From positions 3,292,501-3,356,500 of the forward strand of contig NZ_CP044543.1 of assembly GCF_008932115.1 (NCBI RefSeq): a DNA stretch of 64,000 bases. Direction: 5' to 3'. Shown piece after piece: positions 1 through 10,072 of this stretch. The position numbers and the translations under genes were made by a program. Source of the stretch: Bradyrhizobium betae. Its GTDB lineage: Bacteria; Pseudomonadota; Alphaproteobacteria; Rhizobiales; Xanthobacteraceae. The first letter of the stretch is position 1. Each line of letters starts with the position of its first letter. The notes under the pieces are model-generated. The model ran no database searches, was not told the origin of the DNA, and saw only the letters and a program-made list of their open reading frames with translations.

Positions 1-1827
<1,827 letters not shown>

Positions 1828-1996
1828 GTTTCCCTCCACCTACGGCAATTCGGGGCACAGGCCGCCGGCAAGCCGACTTGATCGTTGAACCGATTATGTG
1901 CCGGGCTAACCGGACCCGACAAGGAGCACAAGCTGGACCTTCGGCGGGCGGCCGGCCATGCGGAGGATCAAGACAGGCAGCAAAGGCTCTGGATTT

Positions 1997-2016
1997 GAGG
2001 TATCTAAAAACCGCTC
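1997..2016 (+). repeat. 20-bp direct repeat, copy 1
   Basis: The sequence GAGGTATCTAAAAACCGCTC recurs exactly and in the same orientation at 3880-3899. The bases on either side of the two copies do not match. The repeats bracket about 1.86 kb of visibly lower-GC DNA with two unrecognised genes. A 20-bp exact match is not expected by chance in 64 kb. Confidence 0.85.
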
Positions 2017-2085
2017 GCCGGGCAAGGTCGCGAAAGTTGCGAATGACGGTTTTTGGGAAGGCAGGGAGACCGGACTTAGCCTAGA

Positions 2086-2706
2086 CTAGCCTGCATATCG
2101 AGAAAGGACGAGCGCATAGCCAAAGAACGTTCCGGCCGGGAGAAATAACACGGTGGCCTTCTGCAGCTTGCCCAGCCCCACTTTCGAGGCATCTCTATTC
2201 CCGAATACGAGCATCGTGATGCCGGCAACGGCGATCGCAAGAATCGTAGGGATCAGAATCTCGGGAGACTGTCCGATATAATTGAGAAGATCCCGCGTCA
2301 CTGCGAATACGATCAACGCAATCAAATTGAACGCGATGACGTACGACGTAGCGTCGATTTGCGCGTTGCTGGTTACATCGCCGCCGGCACTATCTGGTGC
2401 GTCAGCATGCGAGGGGCGAAAGTAGCGAATGGCCAGGCCGACCAGAAAGGCCGCAATCGTAAAATAGATCAGCGTAATCGTGCCAAAGGGCAGGAGGTCA
2501 ATCTTGACGCTCTTGTCGCTCAGGGTGCTGATGAATATGCCGACCAGCACGATTCCGACGAGGCCGCTAAGCTGGAGCGATAGAGCTCGATCACGGCCAA
2601 CGCTTTGCAGGGGTGAGGTCGACAAACACGATGTCCTTATCAACTCGATAACATCAGTCAGGAACCCCAACACAAAGCCTACCAGCTCCCGGAGTTCCTT
2701 CAACAT
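2086..2706 (-). CDS. Hypothetical integral membrane protein (206 aa)
   Basis: I do not recognise the family. An N-terminal amphipathic stretch with acidic and basic residues is followed by about five hydrophobic segments, around residues 47-63, 73-93, 122-139, 148-166 and 184-200. The first two and last three are separated by a polar loop of about 25 residues rich in Asp and Ser. The general plan resembles Yip1-type small membrane proteins, but no motif confirms this. The ATG at 2706 has AAAGAG six bases upstream; the TTG two codons earlier would lie directly on that site. The gene lies in the lower-GC segment between the 20-bp repeats, 47 bp downstream of another unrecognised leftward gene. 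Confidence 0.7.
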   Translation of the reverse strand: MLKELRELVGFVLGFLTDVIELIRTSCLSTSPLQSVGRDRALSLQLSGLVGIVLVGIFISTLSDKSVKIDLLPFGTITLIYFTIAAFLVGLAIRYFRPSHADAPDSAGGDVTSNAQIDATSYVIAFNLIALIVFAVTRDLLNYIGQSPEILIPTILAIAVAGITMLVFGNRDASKVGLGKLQKATVLFLPAGTFFGYALVLSRYAG

Positions 2707-2753
2707 GCTCAACTCTTTACGTTAAAGTTTGGTTTATCCGTGGCGTCGGCAAG

Positions 2754-3611
2754 CTAGTTCCATTGGATGCGCCACGTCTTTTGGGGGTCGAGCAGCGTGT
2801 CCCGCGGGTACCGCGCATCGTCCGCGTCGATGATCATCACGTCGGTCCAATCCGTGCCGGCTGGCGCGGTACTGATGGGAATGTTGATGCAGGAAAAGCG
2901 GTCAGGTGATTTACGGTAGGGAAGTACGCGAACCGCCAGATCACGATAGGCGCTATACGCCGGAGATGCTGCAACCGCAGTTCCGGTCGCCTGCGGTGCC
3001 TGGAAGGCGGTTGTAACGCGATTGCCGAAATAGCCGACCACGCCGATGACCTGACGATCAGTAATGCTATCCTCGAATTGGAGCTGCGGCCGGATATCCC
3101 AGCTCGACGTCGATACGCAGCGATTGTCGCTCTCGCCCCACCAGCCCTTCGGTCTGTTGCCAAGATCGGCATGAACCCGATCCATCAACGGATCCGGCAA
3201 CTGATACTTGTGATAGTTCACGTACTGAGTGACGTCAGGTTCGTAGGTAGCTTCCGGTGTCTGAACGTCCGGCTTGCCGTTGCACGGAGTTCTGTAAGCA
3301 ATGCGAGACAGGGTAATTCGCTGAGGCGTTGTTGCTGGAGCGGGCGCCACCAAATGGTGCCTGACCTTCAAGATAACCACGCCGGAATTGTATGCGTGCG
3401 AGGGCACGATATACGCAAGACTGGGTGGTGACTGGCGCTTCAGGCTCTTCACCGGTTCGAGAGGCGAGCCGCTGGGCAGCACATAAAGCTGCCTGGCAAC
3501 GATGTCTTGCATCTGTAAGAGGCTGGCGCAGGTCTTCTGCGCTGAATATGCGGCTGTTGATATGAGTGCGAACGAAAATCCAAGAACCGCACGCTTGCCG
3601 AAGTACTTCAT
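2754..3611 (-). CDS. Hypothetical secreted protein (285 aa)
   Basis: The N-terminus, MKYFGKRAVLGFSFALISTA, is a clear Sec signal peptide with probable cleavage after AYSA. The mature protein, about 265 residues, has at least four cysteines (for example TPCNG, DNRCVS and FSCIN), which could form periplasmic disulphides, and no catalytic motif I can name. The ATG at 3611 has an AAGAGGG-like ribosome site about seven bases upstream; a TTG two codons earlier is less likely. It sits directly upstream of the membrane protein at 2086-2706 on the same strand, so the two may be cotranscribed. Codon use is less GC-biased than in the neighbours. Confidence 0.7.
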   Translation of the reverse strand: MKYFGKRAVLGFSFALISTAAYSAQKTCASLLQMQDIVARQLYVLPSGSPLEPVKSLKRQSPPSLAYIVPSHAYNSGVVILKVRHHLVAPAPATTPQRITLSRIAYRTPCNGKPDVQTPEATYEPDVTQYVNYHKYQLPDPLMDRVHADLGNRPKGWWGESDNRCVSTSSWDIRPQLQFEDSITDRQVIGVVGYFGNRVTTAFQAPQATGTAVAASPAYSAYRDLAVRVLPYRKSPDRFSCINIPISTAPAGTDWTDVMIIDADDARYPRDTLLDPQKTWRIQWN

Positions 3612-3879
3612 CTCCAAACCCTCTTGGCAGCCTGGTCAGGCAGGTGTCGGGAAAAACGAAGAAGCAATCGAACTGCAGGTTGTGGCGGGTCACGATCTCT
3701 GCAAATCTTGGTAGTCGCCATCAATCCCCTAAAACCTTAAGGTGAAGCTCGCTCTCGTTCAAGGGACCGATCGTGTCCCGACATAGGACGACGGAGGTCG
3801 CCGACCCCCGGTGAAGCCGCGTCAGGTCTTTACCTCGTTTGTGGGAGGGGCTTGGCGCAGACCGTCCATGCGCAAGTTG

Positions 3880-3899
3880 GAGGTATCTAAAAACCGCTC
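3880..3899 (+). repeat. 20-bp direct repeat, copy 2
   Basis: Exact second copy of the 20-mer at 1997-2016, in the same orientation, 1883 bp downstream. It lies in the non-coding region upstream of the topoisomerase IB gene. Confidence 0.85.
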
Positions 3900-3982
3900 C
3901 TCACTGATTCGGGACTCGCAATGCGGTTCGGAACACCCTAAGTGGCTAACCCGGGTCCAAAGAGATCGTCCAAGGGCTCCTT

Positions 3983-4008
3983 GGAACAAAAATCAGAACA
4001 GCGGCATT
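3983..4008 (+). promoter_or_regulatory. Candidate EcfG-type (general stress) promoter
   Basis: GGAAC at 3983-3987 is followed after 17 bases by CATT at 4005-4008. The alphaproteobacterial EcfG consensus is GGAAC, 16-17 bases, then CGTT, so there is one mismatch in the -10 half. The start of transcription would fall about 28 bases before the topoisomerase ATG. A single near-match is weak evidence. Confidence 0.3.
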
Positions 4009-4041
4009 GACCGGCAACAGACAGGGCTAAGGCTTAAGACC

Positions 4042-5211
4042 ATGATGGATCAGCAGAATCTCGGGACGATACGGCCCGCTTCGGCCGATCCTGCTGCTGT
4101 CGCGCTGGCCAAAGCCCTCGGACAATGGCCGAAACCGGCCGGTTCCGGCCGTCCCAGCCCGAAAAAGGTGTTCGACACGGCGCCCGCGGCGACGGTCGAG
4201 GCGATCGCGAAGGAGCTTGGCCTGCGGCTCGGCGACCAGAACGAACTGAAGATCCGGCGCATCAAGCGCGGCAAGGGCTATTCCTTCGTCCGCCCCAATG
4301 GCGCGCATATCCGCGACGCCCGCACCATCCGCCGGCTGCATGCCATGGCGGTGCCGCCCGCCTATCGCGAGGTGCGCTACTCGGCCGATCCGAGCTCGCA
4401 TCTGCAGGCCGTGGGACGCGATGCGGCGGGCCGGCTGCAATATCGCTATCACGCCGATTGGGAGAAAGTCCGCGAGCACCGCAAGGCGCATCGCCTGGCG
4501 AAGCTGGTCGGCGCATTGCCAAAGATCCGGCGCAAGGTTTTCGCGTTCCTGTCGGGCGACGTGCCGACCCGCGAGTTCGCGCTCTCGGCCGTGATCGAGC
4601 TGATCGCGCGGACCGCGATCCGTCCCGGCAATGAATCCTATGCCCGCCTCAACGGCACGCGCGGTGCGACCACGCTGCTGAAGTCCAATGTCACGCTGGA
4701 AGACGATTGCTTCGTGCTGACCTTCAAGGCGAAGGGCGGCAAGGCCGTGCGGAAAGAATGCGACGCGGCCAAGCTGGTGCGCGCGATCGGCATCCTGCAG
4801 GGCGTTCCAGGCAAGCGCATGTTCCAGTATCGCGACGCCTACGGCATCGTGCGCGCGGTCAGCACCACACAGGTGAACGCGTTCCTGCGCGAGATCGCCG
4901 GCATCAAGATTTCACTGAAGGATTTCCGCACCCTGATGGCCTCCGCCGTCGTCGTCGAATCGCTGTCGCGGATCACGCCGGCGACCAGCCAGCGCGGCCG
5001 CAAGAAGCAGGTGCTGGATGCGATCCGCGCCGCCGCCGACAAGCTCTCCAACACGCCGGCGATCTGCCGCAAGAGCTACGTTCACGACACCATCGTCACC
5101 GCCTTCGAGGACGGCATTCTGGAGCGCTTTGCAGCGACGATGAAGGGCCAGCGTTCGCAGGCCAGGCGCGAGCAGCTGTTGCAGCAGGTGGTCGCGACCG
5201 CGGCGGTGTAA
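4042..5211 (+). CDS. DNA topoisomerase IB
   Basis: A eukaryote/poxvirus-type topoisomerase that relaxes supercoils through a 3'-phosphotyrosyl intermediate without ATP. The 389 residues show the bacterial N-terminal domain (about residues 70-150, with RGKGYSFVRPNG) and the catalytic domain with IRPGNESYAR (Arg194), KDFRTLMAS (Arg296) and CRKSYVHD, where Tyr346 is the predicted nucleophile. The start chosen is the ATG doublet at 4042; the frame stays open further upstream but that part has no family features. The residue after SYVH is Asp, where Pro is usual; the tyrosine is intact. It is a single gene followed by a palindromic repeat that probably ends transcription. Confidence 0.93.
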   Translation: MMDQQNLGTIRPASADPAAVALAKALGQWPKPAGSGRPSPKKVFDTAPAATVEAIAKELGLRLGDQNELKIRRIKRGKGYSFVRPNGAHIRDARTIRRLHAMAVPPAYREVRYSADPSSHLQAVGRDAAGRLQYRYHADWEKVREHRKAHRLAKLVGALPKIRRKVFAFLSGDVPTREFALSAVIELIARTAIRPGNESYARLNGTRGATTLLKSNVTLEDDCFVLTFKAKGGKAVRKECDAAKLVRAIGILQGVPGKRMFQYRDAYGIVRAVSTTQVNAFLREIAGIKISLKDFRTLMASAVVVESLSRITPATSQRGRKKQVLDAIRAAADKLSNTPAICRKSYVHDTIVTAFEDGILERFAATMKGQRSQARREQLLQQVVATAAV

Positions 5212-5222
5212 GCGGCGCTGCC

Positions 5223-5315
5223 GTAGGGTGGGCAAAGGCGCAAAGCGCCGTGCCCACCATCTTAAGCCAGACCTTTGTCTGAAAGGGTGGGCACGCTGCG
5301 CTTTGCCCACCCTAC
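5223..5315. repeat. Palindromic intergenic repeat, GTAGGGTGGGCAAAG family (copy 1)
   Basis: A 93-bp element. Its outer ends, GTAGGGTGGGCAAAG and CTTTGCCCACCCTAC, are perfect 15-bp inverted repeats. An inner pair, CGTGCCCACC and GGTGGGCACG, nests inside, so the RNA could fold into a long hairpin. A second copy in the same orientation lies at 50746-50835. It sits between the convergent topoisomerase IB and EVE genes. Confidence 0.85.
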
Positions 5316-5327
5316 AGGTTCAGCGAG

Positions 5328-5741
5328 CTAAACCCCGCCCATCTTGCAGACGAGCTTCCACTCCTCCGCCGTCACCGGCTGAACCGACAGCCGCGAATAT
5401 TTCACCAGCGCCATGTCGGCGAGCTTTTTCTCGGCCTTGATGGCGGCCATCGTCACCGGCGTCTTCAAGGGCTTGTCGGCCTTGATGTCGACGCAGACGA
5501 ATTTCTCGGCCTTGTCGGTCGGGTCAAGGTAAGCTTCCTTGATGATCTCGGCGATGCCGACGATCTCCTTGCCCTCGTTGGAATGATAGAAGAACGCCTT
5601 GTCGCCCTTCTTCATGGCAACGAGATGCTGGCGCGCGGTGTAATTGCGTACGCCGGTCCAGGCTTCGCCCTTGGCACCCTTCGCCACCTGCTGGTCCCAG
5701 GACCACACAGACGGTTCGGATTTCACCAGCCAGTACGCCAT
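5328..5741 (-). CDS. EVE domain-containing protein
   Basis: The 137-residue protein is a single EVE domain, a PUA-like fold thought to bind modified bases in nucleic acids. It has the hallmark start MAYWLVKSEPSVWSW, then WTGVRNYTARQHL and KGDKAFFYHSNEGKEIVGIA, as in thymocyte nuclear protein 1 homologues. The ATG at 5741 is preferred because AGAGGA lies about six bases upstream; an ATG at 5747 overlaps the gpsA stop but sits on that site. It is the last gene of a leftward tsaD-gpsA-EVE run. The ligand and role here are unknown. Confidence 0.9.
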   Translation of the reverse strand: MAYWLVKSEPSVWSWDQQVAKGAKGEAWTGVRNYTARQHLVAMKKGDKAFFYHSNEGKEIVGIAEIIKEAYLDPTDKAEKFVCVDIKADKPLKTPVTMAAIKAEKKLADMALVKYSRLSVQPVTAEEWKLVCKMGGV

Positions 5742-5743
5742 GT

Positions 5744-6724
5744 TCATTCCTCTGCCTTGAACGGCCGCGTCAGCAGCCCCGAGATTGCGGCGTCGATCGT
5801 GCTGCGGCCGCCCAGGATCGAAGCGACCGCCTCCGATACCGGCATCTCGATGTTTTGCGAAGCCGCGAGCTCGATCAGCACCGGCGCGGTGAACTCGCCC
5901 TCGGCAAGCTTGCCGGCGGGCGGCTGCTCGCCACGGCCGAGCGCGAGGCCGAGGGCGAAATTGCGTGACTGCGGGCTTGCGCAGGTCAGGATCAGGTCGC
6001 CGAGACCGGACAGGCCGGTGAGTGTCTCGCTGCGCGCACCCAGCGCGCGGCCGAGCCGCGTCAGCTCGGCGAAGCCGCGGGTCGTGAGTGCGGCCTGCGC
6101 GGAGGCGCCGAGCTTGCGCCCGACGGCGATGCCGACCGCGATCGCCAGCACGTTCTTGGCGGCGCCGCCGATCTCGACGCCGCGGATGTCGGTGGAATGA
6201 TAGGGTCGGAACGTCGGCGAGCCCAGTGCCTGCACGAGGCCACTTGCGAGCGCTTCATCCTGCGCTGCCAGCGTCACCGCCGTCGGCAAGCCACGCGCGA
6301 CGTCGTCGGCAAAGCTGGGGCCCGACAGGATCGCCGGCTGCGCATGCGGCGCGGCTTCGGCGATCACGTCAGTCATGAACTTGTGAGTGCCGTGCTCGAT
6401 GCCCTTGGCGCAGGCGACGATCGGCACCGGCTTTGCCAGATGCGAGGCCAGCATGTTGACCGCGCCGCGCAAATGCTGCGCCGGCGTCGCGATCAGCAAC
6501 ATGTCCGCGCGCGCGGCTTGCGCGAGCTCGTGCGTGACGATGATCTCCGGCGCCAGCCGAACGCCGGGCAGCCGTGGATTGTCGCGGGTCGATGCAATCC
6601 GCGTCGCATGTTCAGCATTGCGCGCCCACAGCGTCACGCTCCGCCCGGCGCGCGCCGCCACCGTCGCCAGCGCCGTGCCCCAGGCACCCGCCCCGATCAC
6701 CGCGACCGAGTCGAACGCAGCCAT
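5744..6724 (-). CDS. gpsA: Glycerol-3-phosphate dehydrogenase [NAD(P)+]
   Basis: Reduces dihydroxyacetone phosphate to sn-glycerol-3-phosphate for phospholipid synthesis, in the cytoplasm. The Rossmann motif [14 protein letters not shown] is at the N-terminus. [29 protein letters not shown] and [14 protein letters not shown] follow, the last holding the catalytic lysine region, and then [13 protein letters not shown]. The length, 326 residues, is normal. The ATG at 6724 is chosen; a TTG two codons earlier would overlap the tsaD stop by four bases, so translation is probably coupled either way. The tsaD-gpsA adjacency is common in alphaproteobacteria. Confidence 0.96.
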   Translation of the reverse strand: MAAFDSVAVIGAGAWGTALATVAARAGRSVTLWARNAEHATRIASTRDNPRLPGVRLAPEIIVTHELAQAARADMLLIATPAQHLRGAVNMLASHLAKPVPIVACAKGIEHGTHKFMTDVIAEAAPHAQPAILSGPSFADDVARGLPTAVTLAAQDEALASGLVQALGSPTFRPYHSTDIRGVEIGGAAKNVLAIAVGIAVGRKLGASAQAALTTRGFAELTRLGRALGARSETLTGLSGLGDLILTCASPQSRNFALGLALGRGEQPPAGKLAEGEFTAPVLIELAASQNIEMPVSEAVASILGGRSTIDAAISGLLTRPFKAEE

Positions 6725-6726
6725 CG

Positions 6727-7818
6727 TCAATATCCCGCCCGCGTCTTGCCGTAGCCCGCCGGCGCCGTGGCGTTTGCGTCGAGCAGCCAGCGCGCGCGGG
6801 GCTGCGCTTCCATCGTATCGGTCAGGCCGAGTGCGAGGCGTTCGGCGCCGGCCCAGGCGATCATCGCGCCGTTGTCGGTGCAGAGCGCGGGCGGCGGCAT
6901 GATCAGTTGCGTTCCGGCTTGCCGCGCCACGTCGTGCAGCGCGCCACGAATCGCCTGATTGGCGGCGACGCCGCCGGCCGCCACCAGCGCATGCGGTGCG
7001 CCGAACCGCTCGCGGAAAAGCCTCAAGCCAACCCGCAGCCGGTCGGCGGTGGAGTCCAGCACGGCGGCCTGGAAGCTTGCGCAGAGGTCGCTGATGTCCT
7101 GCGGCGTGATCTCGGCGAGCCGGCTCGCCTCGTTGCGCACCGCCGTCTTCAACCCCGATAGCGAGAAGTTGGCATCGGGGCGCCCCTGCATCGGCCGCGG
7201 AAATGCAAAGCGCGTGGCATCGCCGCTGGCCGCGGCGCGTTCGACCTGCGGTCCGCCCGGGTAGGGCAGGCCCAGCATCTTCGCGACCTTGTCGAAGGCC
7301 TCGCCGATGGCGTCGTCGACCGTGGTGCCGAGCCGCACATACTGGCCGACGCCGGTGACCGCGACGATCTGGGTATGGCCGCCCGATGCGAGGAACAGGC
7401 AGTAGGGAAATTCAACTCCGTCGGTCAGGCGCGGCGTCAGCGCATGCGCCTCGAGATGGTTCACCGCGACCAACGGCGTGTCATGAACCATCGCGATCGC
7501 CTTCGCGGTAGTGAGTCCGACGATGACGCCGCCGATCAGCCCCGGCCCCGCGGCCGCCGCGACGCCATCAAGCTGGGCGAAGCCGATCCCGGCCTCGCGC
7601 ATCGCGCGGTCGATGATGCCGTCGAGCAGGTCGACATGTGCGCGCGCGGCGATCTCGGGCACGACGCCGCCGAAGCGGGCGTGCTCCTCGACCTGCGACC
7701 GCACGATGTTGGACAGGATCCTGCCGCTGCCGTCAGGCGCGCGCTCGATCACGGCCGCGGCGGTCTCGTCGCAGGTGGTCTCGATGCCCAGTACCAGCAT
7801 TGGCGAATTGTTATCCAA
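6727..7818 (-). CDS. tsaD: tRNA N6-threonylcarbamoyladenosine transferase catalytic subunit
   Basis: Transfers threonylcarbamoyl to A37 of ANN-decoding tRNAs, working with TsaB and Tsa[16 protein letters not shown] opens the ASKHA fold. NHLEAH and SGGHTQIV carry the metal-binding histidines, and [12 protein letters not shown] is near the end. The start is ambiguous: the conserved family start is [10 protein letters not shown] (ATG at 7800), but this ATG has no ribosome site. A TTG at 7818 has GAAGGG six bases upstream and adds MDNNSP. I report the TTG start. The gene is divergent from hemD, with about 146 bp between. Confidence 0.95.
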   Translation of the reverse strand: MDNNSPMLVLGIETTCDETAAAVIERAPDGSGRILSNIVRSQVEEHARFGGVVPEIAARAHVDLLDGIIDRAMREAGIGFAQLDGVAAAAGPGLIGGVIVGLTTAKAIAMVHDTPLVAVNHLEAHALTPRLTDGVEFPYCLFLASGGHTQIVAVTGVGQYVRLGTTVDDAIGEAFDKVAKMLGLPYPGGPQVERAAASGDATRFAFPRPMQGRPDANFSLSGLKTAVRNEASRLAEITPQDISDLCASFQAAVLDSTADRLRVGLRLFRERFGAPHALVAAGGVAANQAIRGALHDVARQAGTQLIMPPPALCTDNGAMIAWAGAERLALGLTDTMEAQPRARWLLDANATAPAGYGKTRAGY

Positions 7819-7964
7819 TTTGCGCCCTTCTCACCCCCCTTGCGCTCATCCGCAAAGCAGAGTTCTGGTACGTCCGGTAGCATTCCGGGGTCGGCTTGCG
7901 CAATCGTCACGCGCATCCATCCTCGTCAATGCGTCACTGCCACTTGGTTTCCGGAACACCTGCG

Positions 7965-8726
7965 ATGTCCATTCTTGTCACACGGCCGCATCCCGACAAT
8001 GAGGCGACGGCGGAGAATTTGCGCGCGCGGGGTCATGTGGTGCTGCTCGCGCCGGTGCTCAAGTTCGAGCCGGTCGCCTTCCATGACGAGAGTGAAGCGA
8101 ACTACAGCGCCATCATCGTCACATCGGGCAATGCGATCCGGGCCGTCGCGCCGCAATTGCAGGACTCTGGCTTGAAGAACCTTGGGCTGCTGAAGCTGCC
8201 GCTGTTTGCGGTCGGCGAGCATACGGCTGCCGCGGCGCGCGCCGCCGGCTTTGCCGAGGTGATCGTCGCGGCCGGCGATGCCGCAGCCTTGCGCGACAGA
8301 GTGATGCAGAGCGCGCGCGACAAGGTGCTGAAGAAGAAAAGCACGCTGCTGTATCTGGCCGGTGCCGATCTGTCGCGCGATCTCGGCGCGGAACTTGGCG
8401 CCGAAGGATTCAATGTGGTGACGCAGACGACCTATCGCATGGCTCCGGTCACGGTGCTGCCGCGCGAGGTTTGCGACGGCTTTGCCACCCATGGGATCGA
8501 GGCGGTGCTGCATTACTCCCGGCGCAGCGCGCGAGCCTTCCTGGATGCCGCGCGGGACGAAGGCGTCGAAATCTCGGCGCTGGCGATCCCGCAATGCTGC
8601 CTGTCCGAGACGGTCGCCAGCGTGCTGCGCGATGCCGGTGCGTCACAGGTTCTGGTGGCCGCGAGCCCGGACGAAAATGCCCTGTTTGATGCCTTGGAGC
8701 GTGCTTTGCGCACCCGTTTGGCGTAA
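7965..8726 (+). CDS. hemD: Uroporphyrinogen-III synthase
   Basis: Closes hydroxymethylbilane to uroporphyrinogen III with inversion of ring D, in the heme pathway. The 253-residue protein begins MSILVTRPHPDNEATAENLR and has the bilobed pattern of this divergent family, with SGNAIRAV, FAVGEHTAAAARAAGF and HYSRRSARAF. The start at 7965 is fixed by the family N-terminus; an open frame continues upstream to 7896. hemD leads a hemD, mitofilin-like, hemY run. hemC, which often precedes hemD at this locus in alphaproteobacteria, is not present here. Confidence 0.92.
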   Translation: MSILVTRPHPDNEATAENLRARGHVVLLAPVLKFEPVAFHDESEANYSAIIVTSGNAIRAVAPQLQDSGLKNLGLLKLPLFAVGEHTAAAARAAGFAEVIVAAGDAAALRDRVMQSARDKVLKKKSTLLYLAGADLSRDLGAELGAEGFNVVTQTTYRMAPVTVLPREVCDGFATHGIEAVLHYSRRSARAFLDAARDEGVEISALAIPQCCLSETVASVLRDAGASQVLVAASPDENALFDALERALRTRLA

Positions 8727-8791
8727 GAGGTCGGGCCGAATCCGACGCAATCGGGTCCGTTTAGGGCATGTAAGTGTGAGGAACCGTCACG

Positions 8792-10036
8792 ATGGCCGAC
8801 GACAAGCCTGAAGACGCAGGCAAACCTGAAGACTTACAAATCGCTCCCGAATCCGGCCGCGCCAAGCGCACGCCGCCCACCATCGACCTCGAGGCGACCG
8901 AAGTGTCCACCCAGCCGCGCGAGACGGTGGGCGAGCCCGAGGCTGAGCCGGCCCCCGAGCAGGCCGCGCACGAGCCGGTCGGTGCCGACGAAGCCAAGCC
9001 TGACCTCGCCAAGCCTGACCTCGTCAAGCCTGACCAGCAGCCCGATCACGCCGAGGCGGCGGCCGCCGCTGCCGCTGTGGTCGCGTCCACGCCGGTGTCA
9101 CCCTGGGTCATTGCTCCCTTCGCCGGCGCGGCCGGAGCCGCGATCGTGATCGCGGTGGGCTGGGTGCTGGGCTGGCCTGCCGTGCAGGCGCCGCCCGCCG
9201 CGCCGCAGGTGACCAGCGCGACGGTCGACGCGCTGAGCGGACGCGTGGCCGCGGTCGAAACCAGAACTGCCAAGCCCGCGGCGGATCCTGCCATCGTGGC
9301 GCGGATCGACGCGTTGGAAAAACTGGTCGGCGCGTTGCGCGGCGACGTCGCCAATCTGCGGGCACAATCCGACAAGACCGCGAGCGCGTTGAACGACGCG
9401 AAATCCGCGCCGCGCGATGTTGCAGCATCTTCCGATCTCGCCAACCGCGTCGAGGTGCTCGAGCGCGCCAGTAAAACCGAGCGCGCCGAGCTGGCACGGC
9501 AGGGCGAGAAGATGGACGACAAGCCGCTGCGCCATGTGGTGGCGGCGACCCTGCTCGACGTCGCCGTTCGGCATGGCGACCCGTATCAGTCGCAGTTGTC
9601 CGCGGCGCGGTCGCTGGCGAGCAAGCCGGATGTGCTGAAGCCGCTCGATACCTTCGCATCGTCAGGCATCCCGACGCCGGTCGCGCTGAGCCGCGAGCTG
9701 CTCAATATCGTGCCAAAGCTCTCTCCGCCGCCGGAAGCTCCCGCGGCCAACGCCGGCATCGTCGAGCGTCTCCAGGCAGGAGCGTCGAAGCTCGTCCGCA
9801 TCGAGCGTACTGATGGCGTCGGCAACGACCGCGGCGCCATCGTCGCGCGGGTGACGGCCGCGGCGCTGCGCAACGACTTCGTCGAAGCGCGGCGCGAGCT
9901 CAAGACGTTGTCCGAGGCCGATCGCGCGCCGGCGCAGGCCTGGCTCGACAAGTCCGATGCCCGCGATGCCGCGCTCGCCGCGTCCCGCAAATTCGCCGAC
10001 GATGCCATGGCGGATCTCGTCAAGCCCGCTCAATAA
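8792..10036 (+). CDS. Mitofilin-like (Mic60-related) membrane protein
   Basis: Inner-membrane protein of 414 residues. An acidic, Pro/Glu-rich N-terminal segment (about 1-85) includes tandem PDLAKPDLVKPD copies. One transmembrane helix follows at about 109-128 (VIAPFAGAAGAAIVIAVGWV), then a periplasmic coiled coil at about 145-230 and a C-terminal helical domain with the mitofilin-type pattern. Alphaproteobacterial homologues of mitochondrial Mic60 are known to sit beside hemD and hemY and to shape intracytoplasmic membranes; the role here follows from that literature and from position. The ATG at 8792 follows a GAGG-like ribosome site. The gap to hemY is 36 bp, so cotranscription is likely. 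Confidence 0.88.
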   Translation: MADDKPEDAGKPEDLQIAPESGRAKRTPPTIDLEATEVSTQPRETVGEPEAEPAPEQAAHEPVGADEAKPDLAKPDLVKPDQQPDHAEAAAAAAAVVASTPVSPWVIAPFAGAAGAAIVIAVGWVLGWPAVQAPPAAPQVTSATVDALSGRVAAVETRTAKPAADPAIVARIDALEKLVGALRGDVANLRAQSDKTASALNDAKSAPRDVAASSDLANRVEVLERASKTERAELARQGEKMDDKPLRHVVAATLLDVAVRHGDPYQSQLSAARSLASKPDVLKPLDTFASSGIPTPVALSRELLNIVPKLSPPPEAPAANAGIVERLQAGASKLVRIERTDGVGNDRGAIVARVTAAALRNDFVEARRELKTLSEADRAPAQAWLDKSDARDAALAASRKFADDAMADLVKPAQ

Positions 10037-10072
10037 AGGTTCGCGCAACAATCTGCGCGTATAGGGATCGTC

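Larger units (their letters stand above)
1997..3899. other. Possible genomic islet bounded by 20-bp direct repeats
   Basis: The segment between the direct repeats holds two leftward genes that I do not recognise. It is less GC-rich than its surroundings: positions 2281-2340 are about 47% GC and 2641-2700 about 52%, against roughly 70% in typical lines of the heme operon. The flanking genes, acs and topoisomerase IB, are core-type. This fits an att-flanked insertion whose integrase is gone or encoded elsewhere. No integrase, transposase or tRNA 3' end is visible inside, so the mobile nature is inference. Confidence 0.4.
3612..4041. other. 430-bp gene-free region before topoisomerase IB
   Basis: It holds the divergent upstream regions of the secreted-protein gene (leftward) and the topoisomerase gene (rightward), the second 20-bp direct repeat and a GGAAC element at 3983. 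An in-frame extension of the topoisomerase frame runs back to about 3811. It lacks family similarity and crosses the repeat, so I treat it as non-coding. Confidence 0.6.

Noticed and set aside
3811..4041. 77-codon upstream extension of topoisomerase IB
   Set aside because: It contains the 20-bp direct repeat, has a lower-GC, non-family sequence and no supporting ribosome site; the ATG doublet at 4042 is preferred.
7801..7818. GGATAACAATT on the minus strand, resembling part of a lac operator
   Set aside because: It is coding or leader sequence at the tsaD start. No LacI gene or second half-site is present, and the resemblance is short.
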